A DNA stretch of 64,000 nucleotides from assembly GCF_900100545.1 (NCBI RefSeq), contig NZ_FNDP01000001.1, positions 473,115 through 537,114 of the forward strand, read 5' to 3'. This DNA is from Pseudobutyrivibrio sp. 49. Lineage in GTDB: Bacteria; Bacillota; Clostridia; Lachnospirales; Lachnospiraceae. The first letter of the stretch is position 1. Each line of letters begins with the position of its first letter. Below the pieces are notes generated by a model that was not told where the DNA came from, did no database searches, and saw only the letters and a list, made by a program, of their open reading frames with translations. The position numbers and the translations under genes were made by a program. This document shows positions 1 to 8,878 of the stretch, one piece after another.

Positions 1-1
1 A

Positions 2-847
2 ATAAAGGCACAGAGCGTTAGAAATATCGAGAACACCAAGGTTATTACAATAACCTCTGGCAAGGGAGGCGTTGGTAAATCCAATATGGCCGTTAATCTT
101 GCTGTGCAGCTTTCGCAGATGGGGAAAAAGGTGATTATCCTTGATGCGGATTTTGGCCTTGCCAATGTGGAGGTAATGTTTGGGACTCTGCCAAAATACA
201 ATTTATCTGATGTAATTTTTAATGGCAGAAGTATTAGAGATATTATTTCTACAGGGCCAATGGGGATTGGTTTTATATCAGGTGGCTCTGGTGTAGTGGG
301 ATTAAATAATCTAAATCGTGAACAAATTACGTTTTTAGTGCATAATCTATCACTTTTAAACGACTTATGTGATATTCTTATAATAGATACTGGTGCGGGC
401 GTTTCGGACCAGGTGCTAGAGTTTGTTCTTGCCTCTCCAGAGGTTATATTAGTTTCAACTCCAGAACCAAGCTCGCTTACCGATTCCTACTCCTTAATGA
501 AAGCTATGTGTAAGAGCACAAAGTATGTTAAGGATGGAACCAACGTACATTTAGTTGCTAATAAGGTAAACAGTGAGGCTGAAGGAAAAGCTGTTTACAT
601 GAAGATGCAATCTGTGGTGAAGAAATTTTTGGGTGGAGATTTAGATTATTTAGGATACATTCCTTATGACGGCAATTTAGAAAAAGCTGTGAGAAACCAA
701 AAGGTAGTGTCTCTGGATTATCCTACCAGTAAGGCATCCAAAAGCTTTGAAGGTATCGCATCGAAGCTTCTTCAGAAAGATGAAAACACTCATTATAAGT
801 GGGGTGTTTCACATATTTTCAGTGCACTTTTAAGAGATAGGGCTTGA
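2..847 (+). CDS. flhG: FlhG (YlxH/MinD-like flagellar number ATPase), 5' truncated by window edge
   Basis: The reading frame is open from base 2, so the gene starts upstream of the window; the first in-frame ATG (86) lies inside the domain and is not the start. A deviant Walker A (GKGGVGKS, bases 59-82) and the following LDADFGLANVEVMFG segment are typical of FlhG, the MinD/ParA-type P-loop ATPase that controls flagellar number and placement together with FlhF. The IIDTGAGVS segment is the Walker B/switch region. It ends with TGA at 845-847, immediately before the PilZ gene. Position ahead of cheB-cheA-cheW-cheC-cheD-fliA matches the end of the fla/che operon in Bacillus and Clostridia. flhF is expected just upstream, outside the window. 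Confidence 0.93.
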   Translation: MKAQSVRNIENTKVITITSGKGGVGKSNMAVNLAVQLSQMGKKVIILDADFGLANVEVMFGTLPKYNLSDVIFNGRSIRDIISTGPMGIGFISGGSGVVGLNNLNREQITFLVHNLSLLNDLCDILIIDTGAGVSDQVLEFVLASPEVILVSTPEPSSLTDSYSLMKAMCKSTKYVKDGTNVHLVANKVNSEAEGKAVYMKMQSVVKKFLGGDLDYLGYIPYDGNLEKAVRNQKVVSLDYPTSKASKSFEGIASKLLQKDENTHYKWGVSHIFSALLRDRA

Positions 848-849
848 GT

Positions 850-1593
850 ATGGAAATATTCGATCTGAGACCTGGCACACCGATTGAATTTACAATTGCC
901 AGCACAAATTCTGATGTTGAAAACAACATAGATGAGGATAGAAGTGCTTATATCTCCAGCGTCTTTGGTGTTACCAAGAACAAGGATATAGTATTTCATA
1001 TTCCTACGAGAAAGGGACATACAGTCACTATACCGATGAATGTTCCTTTTCATGCTGTCTTCAATACTAAAGCTGGAATGTTTCAGCTTACTGGCGAGAT
1101 TACAAAAAGAGGTCGATTAGAGAATTTTCCGGTATATGTTTTTGAGCCTTCTACCGAGCTTAAAAAGGTTCAAAGAAGAGATTATTATCGATTTGATTGC
1201 TTAATAGCAGTTAAGATATTACCTATTCCTGAGGATGTTGCATATTTACCTAATATGGTTTTGGTAGAACGTGATTTGGAAAAATATGGTAATACCTACG
1301 GTGAACCAGTTGATGGAAATATCGTGGATATAAGTGGTGGTGGCGCTAAAATTCGTGCTAAGAAAGATATTCAGACCGACAAATTTATGTATGTTTCTTT
1401 CAAACTGAAATCTAATACCGTATCTGAACGCATAAATGTAGTTGCGAAAATGATTAAAAATGAATTCAAACAGGATATAGGACTATATGAACATAGAATA
1501 GAATTCCTGTTTAAAGAGGCAGAAGATAGGGAGACAATTATTAAGTACATTTTTGACGAGGAGCGACGCTTAAGAAAGAAGGATCAAGGGTAA
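850..1593 (+). CDS. PilZ-domain flagellar brake protein (YcgR/YpfA-like)
   Basis: The 247-residue protein has an N-terminal YcgR-type beta domain (about residues 5-95) and a C-terminal PilZ domain (about 100-235). The c-di-GMP signature is visible as RRDYYR (residues 109-114) and DISGGG (from residue 160). Family knowledge: such proteins bind c-di-GMP and slow or stop the flagellar motor. ATG 850 was chosen because AGGG lies 8 bases upstream and homologues start near this point; a TTG at 844 that overlaps the flhG stop is the alternative (two residues longer). Its place between flhG and cheB couples second-messenger control of motility to the chemotaxis genes. Confidence 0.88.
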   Translation: MEIFDLRPGTPIEFTIASTNSDVENNIDEDRSAYISSVFGVTKNKDIVFHIPTRKGHTVTIPMNVPFHAVFNTKAGMFQLTGEITKRGRLENFPVYVFEPSTELKKVQRRDYYRFDCLIAVKILPIPEDVAYLPNMVLVERDLEKYGNTYGEPVDGNIVDISGGGAKIRAKKDIQTDKFMYVSFKLKSNTVSERINVVAKMIKNEFKQDIGLYEHRIEFLFKEAEDRETIIKYIFDEERRLRKKDQG

Positions 1594-1596
1594 AGA

Positions 1597-2847
1597 ATGT
1601 ATAAGATTTTGGTTGTTGATGATTCTGCACTTATGCGAAGGGTTATCTGTGATATTATCAACGCAGATAGTGATTTTCGTGTAGTCGACGTTAGTGCAGA
1701 CGGCGAAGATGCTTACAATAAAATAAAGAACAATCCATATGATCTTGTGGTACTTGATATGGTTCTTCCTAAGCTACAGGGCGTCGATTTACTTGCCAAG
1801 CTTTACAATGAGAAGATACCGTTTAATGCTGTTCTTGTTAGTTCTATTTTGAAGGAGGATACAGAAAGTACCATAAGGGCTTTGGAGTATGGTGCTTTAG
1901 ACTTTGTAGTAAAGCCTATCAGATCAGGCAGCGATACCAGGGATGTATTTGGTCGACAGTTGGTTACGGCGTTGCATAATGCAACTAAGCAATCAAGCTT
2001 TAGACAGATATCTGCCAGAAGAAGTACAAGCGATGCTACAAAGGCTATTGAGGAATCTAGGCGCTCTACCTTGGAGCGTATGGAGAATGTGAAAAAGAGC
2101 CTTCAGGCTACCAAAAGTGGAAGCAGTATTGCGCAAACTTCTTCTACGCCAGCGAGACCTGCGGCTCCAACACCGGTTGAGAGAAAGCCAGCTACTGCAC
2201 CTCCACCGGCTCCAGCAGCTTCTCCAGGTGGTGATAAGAAACCTACTGTAAAACCTGTAGGTACAGGGGTCAGAACAAAAAAGATTATTGCTCTGGCGTG
2301 TTCTACTGGAGGTCCTCAAGCATTACATACATTCGTTCCAATGCTACCAGCAACTTTATCTGTTCCGCTTGTTTTGGTTCAGCATATGCCAGAGGGATTT
2401 ACAGCATCTCTTGCAGCCCGTCTGGATCAGATATCAGCGGTAAATGTTAAGGAAGCCGAAAATGGAGAGTACTTTAAGCCTGGATGGGTTTATATTACGC
2501 CGGGTGGTAAGCACATGGAAATCTGCGAAGACGGAAGTCATGCGGCTTATTGTCATTTGGATGACAGCCCACCTGTAAACAGCTTAAAACCTTGTGCAGA
2601 TGTTATGTACAGGTCTCTCAGTAAATCTAGTTTTGATGAGATAATATGTGTTGTTCTTACAGGAATGGGAGCAGATGGATCTGAAGGAATTAAATACTTG
2701 AATCAATACAAAAAGACTTACGTAATTTCGCAAGAAGCTTCCACATGTGTTGTATATGGAATGCCGAAAGCGGTGGAGCAAGGGGGGTTGTCCAATGAAG
2801 TTGCTCCACTTAAATCAGTTGCTAATTCAATTGTAAAAAGGTTGTAG
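1597..2847 (+). CDS. cheB: CheB, receiver-domain protein-glutamate methylesterase/deamidase
   Basis: CheB removes methyl groups from chemoreceptor glutamates and deamidates glutamines. Residues 1-118 form a CheY-like receiver with acidic D8/D9 and phospho-acceptor D54. A Ser/Ala/Pro-rich linker (about 140-225) follows, then the methylesterase domain (about 228-416). The catalytic triad can be read as S236 (ACSTGG), H263 (VQHMPEGFT) and D360 (LTGMGADG). Length (416 aa) is somewhat above the usual 350-370 because of the long linker. It starts 3 bases after the PilZ stop. CheR is not in this window. Confidence 0.96.
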   Translation: MYKILVVDDSALMRRVICDIINADSDFRVVDVSADGEDAYNKIKNNPYDLVVLDMVLPKLQGVDLLAKLYNEKIPFNAVLVSSILKEDTESTIRALEYGALDFVVKPIRSGSDTRDVFGRQLVTALHNATKQSSFRQISARRSTSDATKAIEESRRSTLERMENVKKSLQATKSGSSIAQTSSTPARPAAPTPVERKPATAPPPAPAASPGGDKKPTVKPVGTGVRTKKIIALACSTGGPQALHTFVPMLPATLSVPLVLVQHMPEGFTASLAARLDQISAVNVKEAENGEYFKPGWVYITPGGKHMEICEDGSHAAYCHLDDSPPVNSLKPCADVMYRSLSKSSFDEIICVVLTGMGADGSEGIKYLNQYKKTYVISQEASTCVVYGMPKAVEQGGLSNEVAPLKSVANSIVKRL

Positions 2848-2867
2848 AAAACTGGAGGTCATGAGTT

Positions 2868-4997
2868 ATGGATGTAAGTCAGTATCTGGATATCTTTATT
2901 GATGAGACAAGTGGTCATATTCAGAGCCTTTCCGATAACATTATGGAATTGGAAAAGGAGCCTGATAATAAGGATGTTGTAAATGAAATATTCCGAGCAG
3001 CTCACTCCTTAAAAGGTATGGCTGGTACTATGGGATTCAAGAGAATGCAGCGTCTTACCCATGATATGGAAAACGTTTTCCAGGAAGTTCGAAATGATAA
3101 CGTTAAGGTTAATTCTGCACTTATTGATATTCTCTTTAAGTGTCTTGATGCTATCGAAACTTACCTTGAAACAGTTAAAGCCACATCAAACGAAGGTGAA
3201 GAAGAGAATGAAGCTTTAATTAAGCTTTTAAATGATTACCTTGCAGGTGGCGGTTCAGGTGAAGGCGGTGGCGATGCTGCAGCACCTGCTGAAGCTCCAG
3301 CAGAGGGTGGCGCAGAAGGTGGCGAAGAGGCTGCACCTGCTGCAGACGCAGCTGATGGCCCGCTTTATAAGAAGATTCCTGTTGATCCTGAGCTTTGTGA
3401 GAAGCTTAAAGGCGAGAAGCAGCTCTATGGATTTACAGTTCATATCAGCAAGGAGTGCTTGCTTAAGGCAGCAAGAGCTTTCCTTGTATTTAAGGCTGTT
3501 GAAGACTTTGGTCAGATTATGGCCTTCGACCCAAGCTCTGGAGATATTGAGGATGAAAATTTTGAGTTTGATTTCTCATTTATTCTTTCTTCAGAGGCCG
3601 AGCTCGATCCTATCATTGAGTCTATTAAGACTGTATCAGAAATAGATTCAGTTGAAGCTGAAAAGGTTACACCAGAGATGTATGAAAAGAAGGAAGGGGC
3701 TCCTGAACCTGAGGCTGCAGCACCAGCTCCAGAGGCTGCACCAGCACCTGCGGCAGCAACACCAGCACCTGTACCTTCAGCAGCTCCAGCTCCAGCAGCA
3801 AAGGCAGCAGGCGGAAAGACTAACCAGCCAGCGAACAAGCCTGTTACTTCCCGTACAATTCGTGTAGATATTGAAAAGCTGGATGCACTTATGAATCAGG
3901 TATCCGAGCTTATCATTGCAAAGAACTCACTTGCTTCTCAGAGTAATGGCTCTGGTGAGATTGACAGCCAGACATTACATGAGAATATTGAATACCTTGA
4001 GAGAATTACAACAAACCTTCACGAATCAGTTATGAAGGTTCGAATGGTTCCTATCGAATCCGTTGTAGCTAAGTTCCCTCGAATGATTCGAGATTTGGAT
4101 AGAAAGCTCAACAAACCAATGGAACTTATTATGACTGGTGAGGACACAGAGCTTGACCGTACTGTAGTAGATCAGCTTGGTGATCCACTTCAGCATTTGC
4201 TTAGAAATTCTGCTGACCACGGTATCGAGTCTCCTGAAGACAGACGTGCTGCTGGAAAACCAGAAAAGGGAACAATTTTCCTTAACGCTTTCCAGGAAGG
4301 CAACAATGTCATCATTGAGGTTGGAGACGATGGTGGCGGTATTAATACTGACAAGGTTAGAGATAAAGCTGTTGAAAGAGGTCTTGTAACGCCTGAAGAA
4401 GCTGAGAATCTTACTCAGAAGGAAATTATAGACTTCCTGTTTATGCCATCCTTCTCAATGGCTAAACAGATTACAGATATCTCTGGTCGAGGCGTAGGTC
4501 TTGACGTTGTTAAGAGTAATATTGAGGCCCTTGGTGGTGATGTTACAGTTAAATCTGTGATGGGTGAAGGTTCTACCTTTACAGTAAGACTTCCACTTAC
4601 ACTTGCTATCATTCAGGCGCTCATGGTTGAAATTAGAGATGAGAAGTATGCGATTGCGCTTGCTTCTATTATGAACATTGAAAATATTCCTAAGTCAGAA
4701 ATCAAGTATGTAGAGTCCAAGGAGGTTATTCACCTTAGAGGACAGGTTATTCCACTTATTCATTTGGATAACCTTCTTGATTGCGAACCAAAGGAAGATA
4801 CAGAAGATACAATGACAGTTGTTATCTGTAAGAAGGGTGATACTCTTGGTGGTATTATCGTTGATAATCTTATTGGACAGCTGGAAATCGTTATCAAATC
4901 TCTTGGTAAGCTGGATAACAACAAGCTCATTAGTGGTGCTACTATCCTTGGTGATGGTGAAATCGCTATGATTCTTGATGTTAATGCTGTCATTTAA
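2868..4997 (+). CDS. cheA: CheA chemotaxis sensor histidine kinase
   Basis: A 709-residue cytoplasmic kinase that phosphorylates CheY and CheB in response to receptors. Domains in order: HPt/P1 (1-105) with phospho-accepting H46 in RAAHSLKGMAG; an Ala/Glu-rich linker; P2 CheY/CheB-binding domain (about 165-275); a second Ala/Pro-rich linker; P3 dimerisation (about 330-395); the HATPase domain with N box near residue 435 (HLLRNSADHG), G1 DDGGGI near 487 and G2 GRGVGLDVV near 540; and a C-terminal CheW-like P5 (about 585-709). GGAGG precedes ATG 2868. The two Ala/Pro linkers create long spurious ORFs in other frames. Confidence 0.97.
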   Translation: MDVSQYLDIFIDETSGHIQSLSDNIMELEKEPDNKDVVNEIFRAAHSLKGMAGTMGFKRMQRLTHDMENVFQEVRNDNVKVNSALIDILFKCLDAIETYLETVKATSNEGEEENEALIKLLNDYLAGGGSGEGGGDAAAPAEAPAEGGAEGGEEAAPAADAADGPLYKKIPVDPELCEKLKGEKQLYGFTVHISKECLLKAARAFLVFKAVEDFGQIMAFDPSSGDIEDENFEFDFSFILSSEAELDPIIESIKTVSEIDSVEAEKVTPEMYEKKEGAPEPEAAAPAPEAAPAPAAATPAPVPSAAPAPAAKAAGGKTNQPANKPVTSRTIRVDIEKLDALMNQVSELIIAKNSLASQSNGSGEIDSQTLHENIEYLERITTNLHESVMKVRMVPIESVVAKFPRMIRDLDRKLNKPMELIMTGEDTELDRTVVDQLGDPLQHLLRNSADHGIESPEDRRAAGKPEKGTIFLNAFQEGNNVIIEVGDDGGGINTDKVRDKAVERGLVTPEEAENLTQKEIIDFLFMPSFSMAKQITDISGRGVGLDVVKSNIEALGGDVTVKSVMGEGSTFTVRLPLTLAIIQALMVEIRDEKYAIALASIMNIENIPKSEIKYVESKEVIHLRGQVIPLIHLDNLLDCEPKEDTEDTMTVVICKKGDTLGGIIVDNLIGQLEIVIKSLGKLDNNKLISGATILGDGEIAMILDVNAVI

Positions 4998-5011
4998 TAG
5001 GAGGTGAGACC

Positions 5012-5479
5012 ATGTCAGATATAACTATGTATGATGTAGTTGAAAAAGAAAAGAAGCAATACATTGTTGTTAAAATTGGTGGCGAGCACTATGGTATCGA
5101 CATTTCCTATATTGATAACATCGTTAGACTTAGTAAGATTACCAGAGTGCCAAAAGCACCTTCTTACTACCGTGGAGTAATTAATCTTCGTGGTGAGGTT
5201 GTTCCTGTAATGAGTCTTAGACGCCGAATGGATTTGGATGATGACGAGTTTACTGATGCATCTCGTATTATCATTCTTAAGCTTGATGGTGGCGGACTTA
5301 TGGGCGTTATTGTTGATGAGGTAAAGGAGGTTCTCTCATTATCAGAGGATGATATTGAGGCACCATCTTCAACATTGAAGAGTAAAAATTCCTTTATTAA
5401 TGGCGTAGGAAAAAATGGGGACGAGCTCATTTCTATCTTCGAAATTAGTTCTATTATAGGAGAGAATGAGGCTTCTTAA
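5012..5479 (+). CDS. cheW: CheW chemotaxis adaptor
   Basis: A single CheW domain fills the 155 residues: KKQYIVVKIGGEHYGIDI, then APSYYRGVINLRGEVVPVMSL and the GVIVDEVKEVL segment are typical. CheW links chemoreceptors to CheA in the signalling array. AGGAGGTGAG precedes ATG 5012, 14 bases after cheA. Same operon and same order as in Bacillus (cheA-cheW-cheC-cheD). Confidence 0.95.
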   Translation: MSDITMYDVVEKEKKQYIVVKIGGEHYGIDISYIDNIVRLSKITRVPKAPSYYRGVINLRGEVVPVMSLRRRMDLDDDEFTDASRIIILKLDGGGLMGVIVDEVKEVLSLSEDDIEAPSSTLKSKNSFINGVGKNGDELISIFEISSIIGENEAS

Positions 5480-5490
5480 CGGGAGGTTAT

Positions 5491-6105
5491 ATGCTCACAC
5501 TTAATGAAGTAAATGAAAAATATTTTGATGTCCTCAAGGAAATAGGTAATATTGGCGCTGGTAATGCAACAACGGCCATCGCCAATATGCTTGGCCTTAG
5601 GATTGATATGAGTGTTCCAGAGGTCGCATTTCTTCCTGTAGAAGAATTAGGTGGCGCAATTGGAGCTGAAGACGAAATTATTGTTGGTATCATGCTTGGT
5701 GTTGAAGCAGATATAGATGGTTCCATGATGTTTTTAATGGATATGCAGTCAGCCCATCATGTAGTAAATATGCTTATGATGCGCGACCCTGATTACTCAG
5801 AACCATTCAATGAAATGGATTTATCTGCAATTAAAGAAGTTGGAAATATTATTGCAGGTTCGTATTTGTCAGCTTTATCAGGATTGACAAACCTTACAAT
5901 TTTACCATCAGTACCATTTGTTGCAGTTGATATGGCAGCAGCTATTCTTTCAGTTCCTGCTGTTCAGTTTGGTATTTTTGGTGATAATGCTCTTATGATT
6001 AATACAGAATTCTCTGATGATTTAGGAATCAAGGGACATTTTATATTAATGCCAGAAGAAGATTCTTATGCGAAGATATTAACCGCGCTTGGTGTATCAA
6101 TATAA
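5491..6105 (+). CDS. cheC: CheC, CheY-P phosphatase
   Basis: The 204-residue protein has the internal duplication of the CheC/CheX/FliY family. The two active-site helices can be read as LKEIGNIGAGNATTAIANML (about residues 12-31) and IKEVGNIIAGSY (near 112-123), each with the E-x-x-N pair used in CheY-P dephosphorylation. Both sites look intact, which is expected for CheC rather than for a one-site relative. GGGAGG precedes ATG 5491. The next gene, cheD, is its known partner: CheD binding stimulates CheC. Confidence 0.94.
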   Translation: MLTLNEVNEKYFDVLKEIGNIGAGNATTAIANMLGLRIDMSVPEVAFLPVEELGGAIGAEDEIIVGIMLGVEADIDGSMMFLMDMQSAHHVVNMLMMRDPDYSEPFNEMDLSAIKEVGNIIAGSYLSALSGLTNLTILPSVPFVAVDMAAAILSVPAVQFGIFGDNALMINTEFSDDLGIKGHFILMPEEDSYAKILTALGVSI

Positions 6106-6118
6106 GGAGAGTGAATGT

Positions 6119-6604
6119 ATGGGGCAGATGATTAAAGTCGGCATGGCTGATCTTAAAATATGTAAAGCTCCTGATGCACTGACGACCATTGGTTTGGGCT
6201 CATGTATTGGTATTGCAATCTATGACCCATCTACAAAAATCAGTGGTTTGGCGCACATTATGCTACCTGACAGTACTGCAATCAGAAACAATACAAATAT
6301 TGCTAAGTTTGCAGATACTGGTATTCAAAAGCTTTATGATGACATGATTAAAGCTGGAGCAAACAAAGCTCGAATGGTAGCTAAAATCGCCGGTGGTGCT
6401 AAGATGTTCGAAATGCCAGGTGCGTCCACATCAATTAACGTTGGTGATCGTAACGCTGAGGCGAGCCGTCAAAAGCTTAAAGAACTTGGAGTTAAGCTTG
6501 TTGCGGAGGATTGCGGCCTAAATTATGGTCGTACTGTAGAACTGTACAGTGAGACAGGAGAATACTATATTAAGGCAGTTGGCAAAGAGCTAAAAATTAT
6601 TTAG
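6119..6604 (+). CDS. cheD: CheD chemoreceptor glutamine deamidase
   Basis: CheD deamidates receptor glutamines and forms a feedback complex with CheC. The GLGSCIGIAIYDP segment carries the catalytic Cys and LAHIMLPD carries the catalytic His. ATG 6119 has AAGGAG 9 bases upstream and gives 161 residues (MGQMIKVGMADLK), matching the usual family length. An in-frame TTG at 6089 lies inside cheC and has no ribosome site, so it is rejected. Directly follows cheC. Confidence 0.94.
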   Translation: MGQMIKVGMADLKICKAPDALTTIGLGSCIGIAIYDPSTKISGLAHIMLPDSTAIRNNTNIAKFADTGIQKLYDDMIKAGANKARMVAKIAGGAKMFEMPGASTSINVGDRNAEASRQKLKELGVKLVAEDCGLNYGRTVELYSETGEYYIKAVGKELKII

Positions 6605-6624
6605 AATAATATTTGGAGGCACAG

Positions 6625-6933
6625 ATGAACACAAAGCCTATACCTATTATAATTACGTTGGCTGCAGCGTTTATTTCGTGTGTTATTTCTATTATTCAAA
6701 GGGTTGAACTTTCGGTCTTTGTATCAAGACTGTTAATTGTTGTTATCATTTTTCTGTTTATGGGCACGGTAATCAAAATGATTCTTGATTATGCCTTCAG
6801 AGAATTGGAACCGGCTGAGTCTCTTGATGAGGAGCCTCAGGATATTAGCAGTGTGCTGGCCGAAGATGAAATCGAAGAAGAAGATCAAATGAATTCCGAG
6901 GATGTTGCGTCTGGACCAGAGGAGGGGTTATAG
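6625..6933 (+). CDS. Small membrane protein of the flagellar operon, unknown function
   Basis: I do not recognise a named family. From ATG 6625 (TTTGGAGG 6 bases upstream) the product is 102 residues. It has two hydrophobic segments (about 6-25 and 31-53) and then a strongly acidic cytoplasmic-type tail with many Glu and Asp residues. An in-frame TTG at 6613 overlaps the ribosome site and is unlikely. It sits 20 bases after cheD and 32 before fliA, so it is co-transcribed with them. A role linked to motility is suggested only by position. Confidence 0.75.
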   Translation: MNTKPIPIIITLAAAFISCVISIIQRVELSVFVSRLLIVVIIFLFMGTVIKMILDYAFRELEPAESLDEEPQDISSVLAEDEIEEEDQMNSEDVASGPEEGL

Positions 6934-6965
6934 AACTGATTCAGACTTGATTTAAGGGGGCATTA

Positions 6966-7733
6966 ATGAAGGCGAGTGACAAGGAAAAGCTTTGGGACAA
7001 ATACAAAGTTAGTCCTACTCCCGAGATTAGGGAGCAATTAATACTTGAATATGCGCCGCTTGTTAAGATAGTTGCTGGCAGACTCTGCATGTATTTGGGA
7101 AATACAGTTGAGTATGAAGATTTGTGTAGCTACGGTATTTTTGGACTTATTGATGCTATAGATAAATTCGATTTGGCCAAGGATGTTAAGTTTGAAACCT
7201 ATGCAAGTCTTAGAATCCGCGGTTCTATTTTGGACCAGATTCGCAAGATGGACTGGATTCCTCGTACAATACGTCAAAGACAGAGGATGATTGATGATGC
7301 AATCAAGGCGGTTGAAGCTCGCACGGGTCATAGTGCCACCGATGAAGATATAGCTGCTGAGCTTAAAATTTCTTCGGACGAATTTTCTAAGTGGCAGTCT
7401 CAGCTAAATGTCACTAATGTAGTATCACTGAACGAATTTGTGGAAGCTGGAAATGAGCCTGTTATGGAGGCGGAACATAACTCTCACTTTATCCAGCCTG
7501 AAGATAATATTTCAAAAAAAGAGCTTACTGAAAAACTTCAGGAAGCCTTAGATATGCTTACCGAAAAGGAAAAGCAGGTTATACTTTTATATTATTACGA
7601 AGATTTGACTTTAAAAGAAATTAGCGCAGCTCTTGAGGTTTCGGAATCGAGAGTTTCACAGTTACATACCAAGGCTCTTCAAAAAATGCGAAAGGTTCTT
7701 GGTGAATACATGGGTATTTTAACTAATCAGTAG
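6966..7733 (+). CDS. fliA: FliA/SigD, RNA polymerase sigma-28 for flagellar genes
   Basis: The 255-residue protein matches the size of Bacillus SigD (about 254). Region 2 (about 15-90) includes YGIFGLIDAIDKFD and the FETYASLRIRGSILDQIR core/-10 recognition stretch. Region 3 lies at about 100-170 and region 4 at about 190-250 (LTEKEKQVILLYYYEDLTLK, then EISAALEVSESRVSQLHTKA, a helix-turn-helix for -35 recognition). It directs late flagellar and chemotaxis promoters. AAGGGGG precedes ATG 6966. No obvious sigma-28 promoter was found elsewhere in this window. Confidence 0.96.
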   Translation: MKASDKEKLWDKYKVSPTPEIREQLILEYAPLVKIVAGRLCMYLGNTVEYEDLCSYGIFGLIDAIDKFDLAKDVKFETYASLRIRGSILDQIRKMDWIPRTIRQRQRMIDDAIKAVEARTGHSATDEDIAAELKISSDEFSKWQSQLNVTNVVSLNEFVEAGNEPVMEAEHNSHFIQPEDNISKKELTEKLQEALDMLTEKEKQVILLYYYEDLTLKEISAALEVSESRVSQLHTKALQKMRKVLGEYMGILTNQ

Positions 7734-7796
7734 TTTTTGTAGTTCTGTTAATTGAATGATTGATTTATGGTGTATGATCTTTAGGGAGGGTATGTT

Positions 7797-8123
7797 ATGT
7801 CGATAAGTCCAATCAATTTTAATGGAATGATCCAAAATACAAATGAGCTAAGTCATACCAAGGCTCAGGAGGATCAAAAGCCCATGCTTGAACAGCAGAA
7901 TCTCACCCACACGGTAGAGAAACAGCAAGAACAGCAGGCAAAGCAGGTTAATGACCTGTACAAGTCAAACAGGGAAGAGGACAGTTACGAAAGAGAAGGA
8001 AATGGTAAGGGCTACGAAGGAAACAAAGACAAAAAAGGCATAAAAAAAGGTAAAAAAGACAAAAAAATGCCTGATGGAAGTGTTTCTGAGAAGCATACAA
8101 CATCCTTTGATATGAGGATTTAA
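7797..8123 (+). CDS. Small hydrophilic protein of the flagellar operon, C-terminal SFDMRI
   Basis: A 108-residue protein with no recognised enzymatic motif. It has a Gln/Glu-rich, probably helical N-terminal half (residues 20-55), a charged Lys/Gly-rich middle (about 62-92) and a conserved-looking end TTSFDMRI. A good AGGGAGGG ribosome site precedes ATG 7797. Comparable small proteins follow fliA in Lachnospiraceae from memory, but no function is established. The end resembles that of the FliK-like protein at 59882-61759 (YSFDMRA). The 63 bases after fliA contain a poor possible promoter (TTGAAT 7752, TATGAT 7773, spacing only 15). Confidence 0.7.
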   Translation: MSISPINFNGMIQNTNELSHTKAQEDQKPMLEQQNLTHTVEKQQEQQAKQVNDLYKSNREEDSYEREGNGKGYEGNKDKKGIKKGKKDKKMPDGSVSEKHTTSFDMRI

Positions 8124-8137
8124 GAGGGGAGACTATA

Positions 8138-8878
8138 ATGACTATACTTGAAATTGTGCTCCTAATTATCGGGCTGGGCCTGTGTATTGGGAGCTTTTTT
8201 GTGTCTGAAAGATTATCTGAGAAGGATCGAGAGAATCTTACGAAGCTCACAAAAGAACAAATCGAAGAAATTATAAAAGATAAGATGGCTGATGCCAGAG
8301 TTGAGACAGAAGACAAGCTTTCTGCCACGATAGACTCTGCCATGGAAGAGCTGGATAGACGTACTGATAAAGAGACTAATGAGAAAATCCTTGAAATCTC
8401 ACAGTATTCAGATACAGTTCTGGAATCTGTAGATAAATCTCATAAAGAAGTGACTTTCATGTACTCAATGCTTAATGAAAAGCATCAGACCATGGTCGAA
8501 ATGACAAAGAAACTATCTGAGCTTCAGGATACCCTTGTTGCTCTGGATTCTTCCGTTGCCAGAAAGCTTGATATGCTTAAGGATAAGGAACTTGAGATTG
8601 AGGAAGAGATGAAGAAGCTTGCCGAGGAGCGAGAAGCGCTTCTTGCTGCAAAGGAGGAGGAAAAAGAGCGTAAGGAAGAGGAGTCAAAGACTATTTCCTT
8701 CACCGAGGCGCTTGCTCAAAAGTTTTCAGAGGAGAATCAGCCAATTAAGGCTAATGATAATATGCAAATCCTTGCAATGGCGGATGAAGGATTGTCTGAC
8801 GTAGAAATAGCAAAAAAACTTGGACGTGGTCTTGGTGAAGTTAAGTTTGTTATTGGTTTATATCAGGAGGGGAGATAA
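8138..8878 (+). CDS. SwrB-like (DUF6115-type) membrane-anchored coiled-coil protein
   Basis: A 246-residue protein with an N-terminal membrane segment (about 3-22), a long charged coiled coil (about 25-200) and a C-terminal helix-turn-helix-like module (ILAMADEGLSDVEIAKKLG, then RGLGEVKFVIGL). This architecture and its place between fliA and rpsB match Bacillus SwrB, which promotes flagellar basal-body assembly. Assignment by architecture and synteny is an inference; sequence identity to SwrB cannot be checked here. GAGGGGAG precedes ATG 8138, and the stop overlaps the next start. Confidence 0.72.
   Translation: MTILEIVLLIIGLGLCIGSFFVSERLSEKDRENLTKLTKEQIEEIIKDKMADARVETEDKLSATIDSAMEELDRRTDKETNEKILEISQYSDTVLESVDKSHKEVTFMYSMLNEKHQTMVEMTKKLSELQDTLVALDSSVARKLDMLKDKELEIEEEMKKLAEEREALLAAKEEEKERKEEESKTISFTEALAQKFSEENQPIKANDNMQILAMADEGLSDVEIAKKLGRGLGEVKFVIGLYQEGR

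Noticed and set aside
3232-3867. Alternative frames over the cheA linkers (137 and 71 codons on +, 108 codons on -)
   Set aside because: Products of the repetitive Ala/Pro/Glu-rich linker; the CheA frame is certain.
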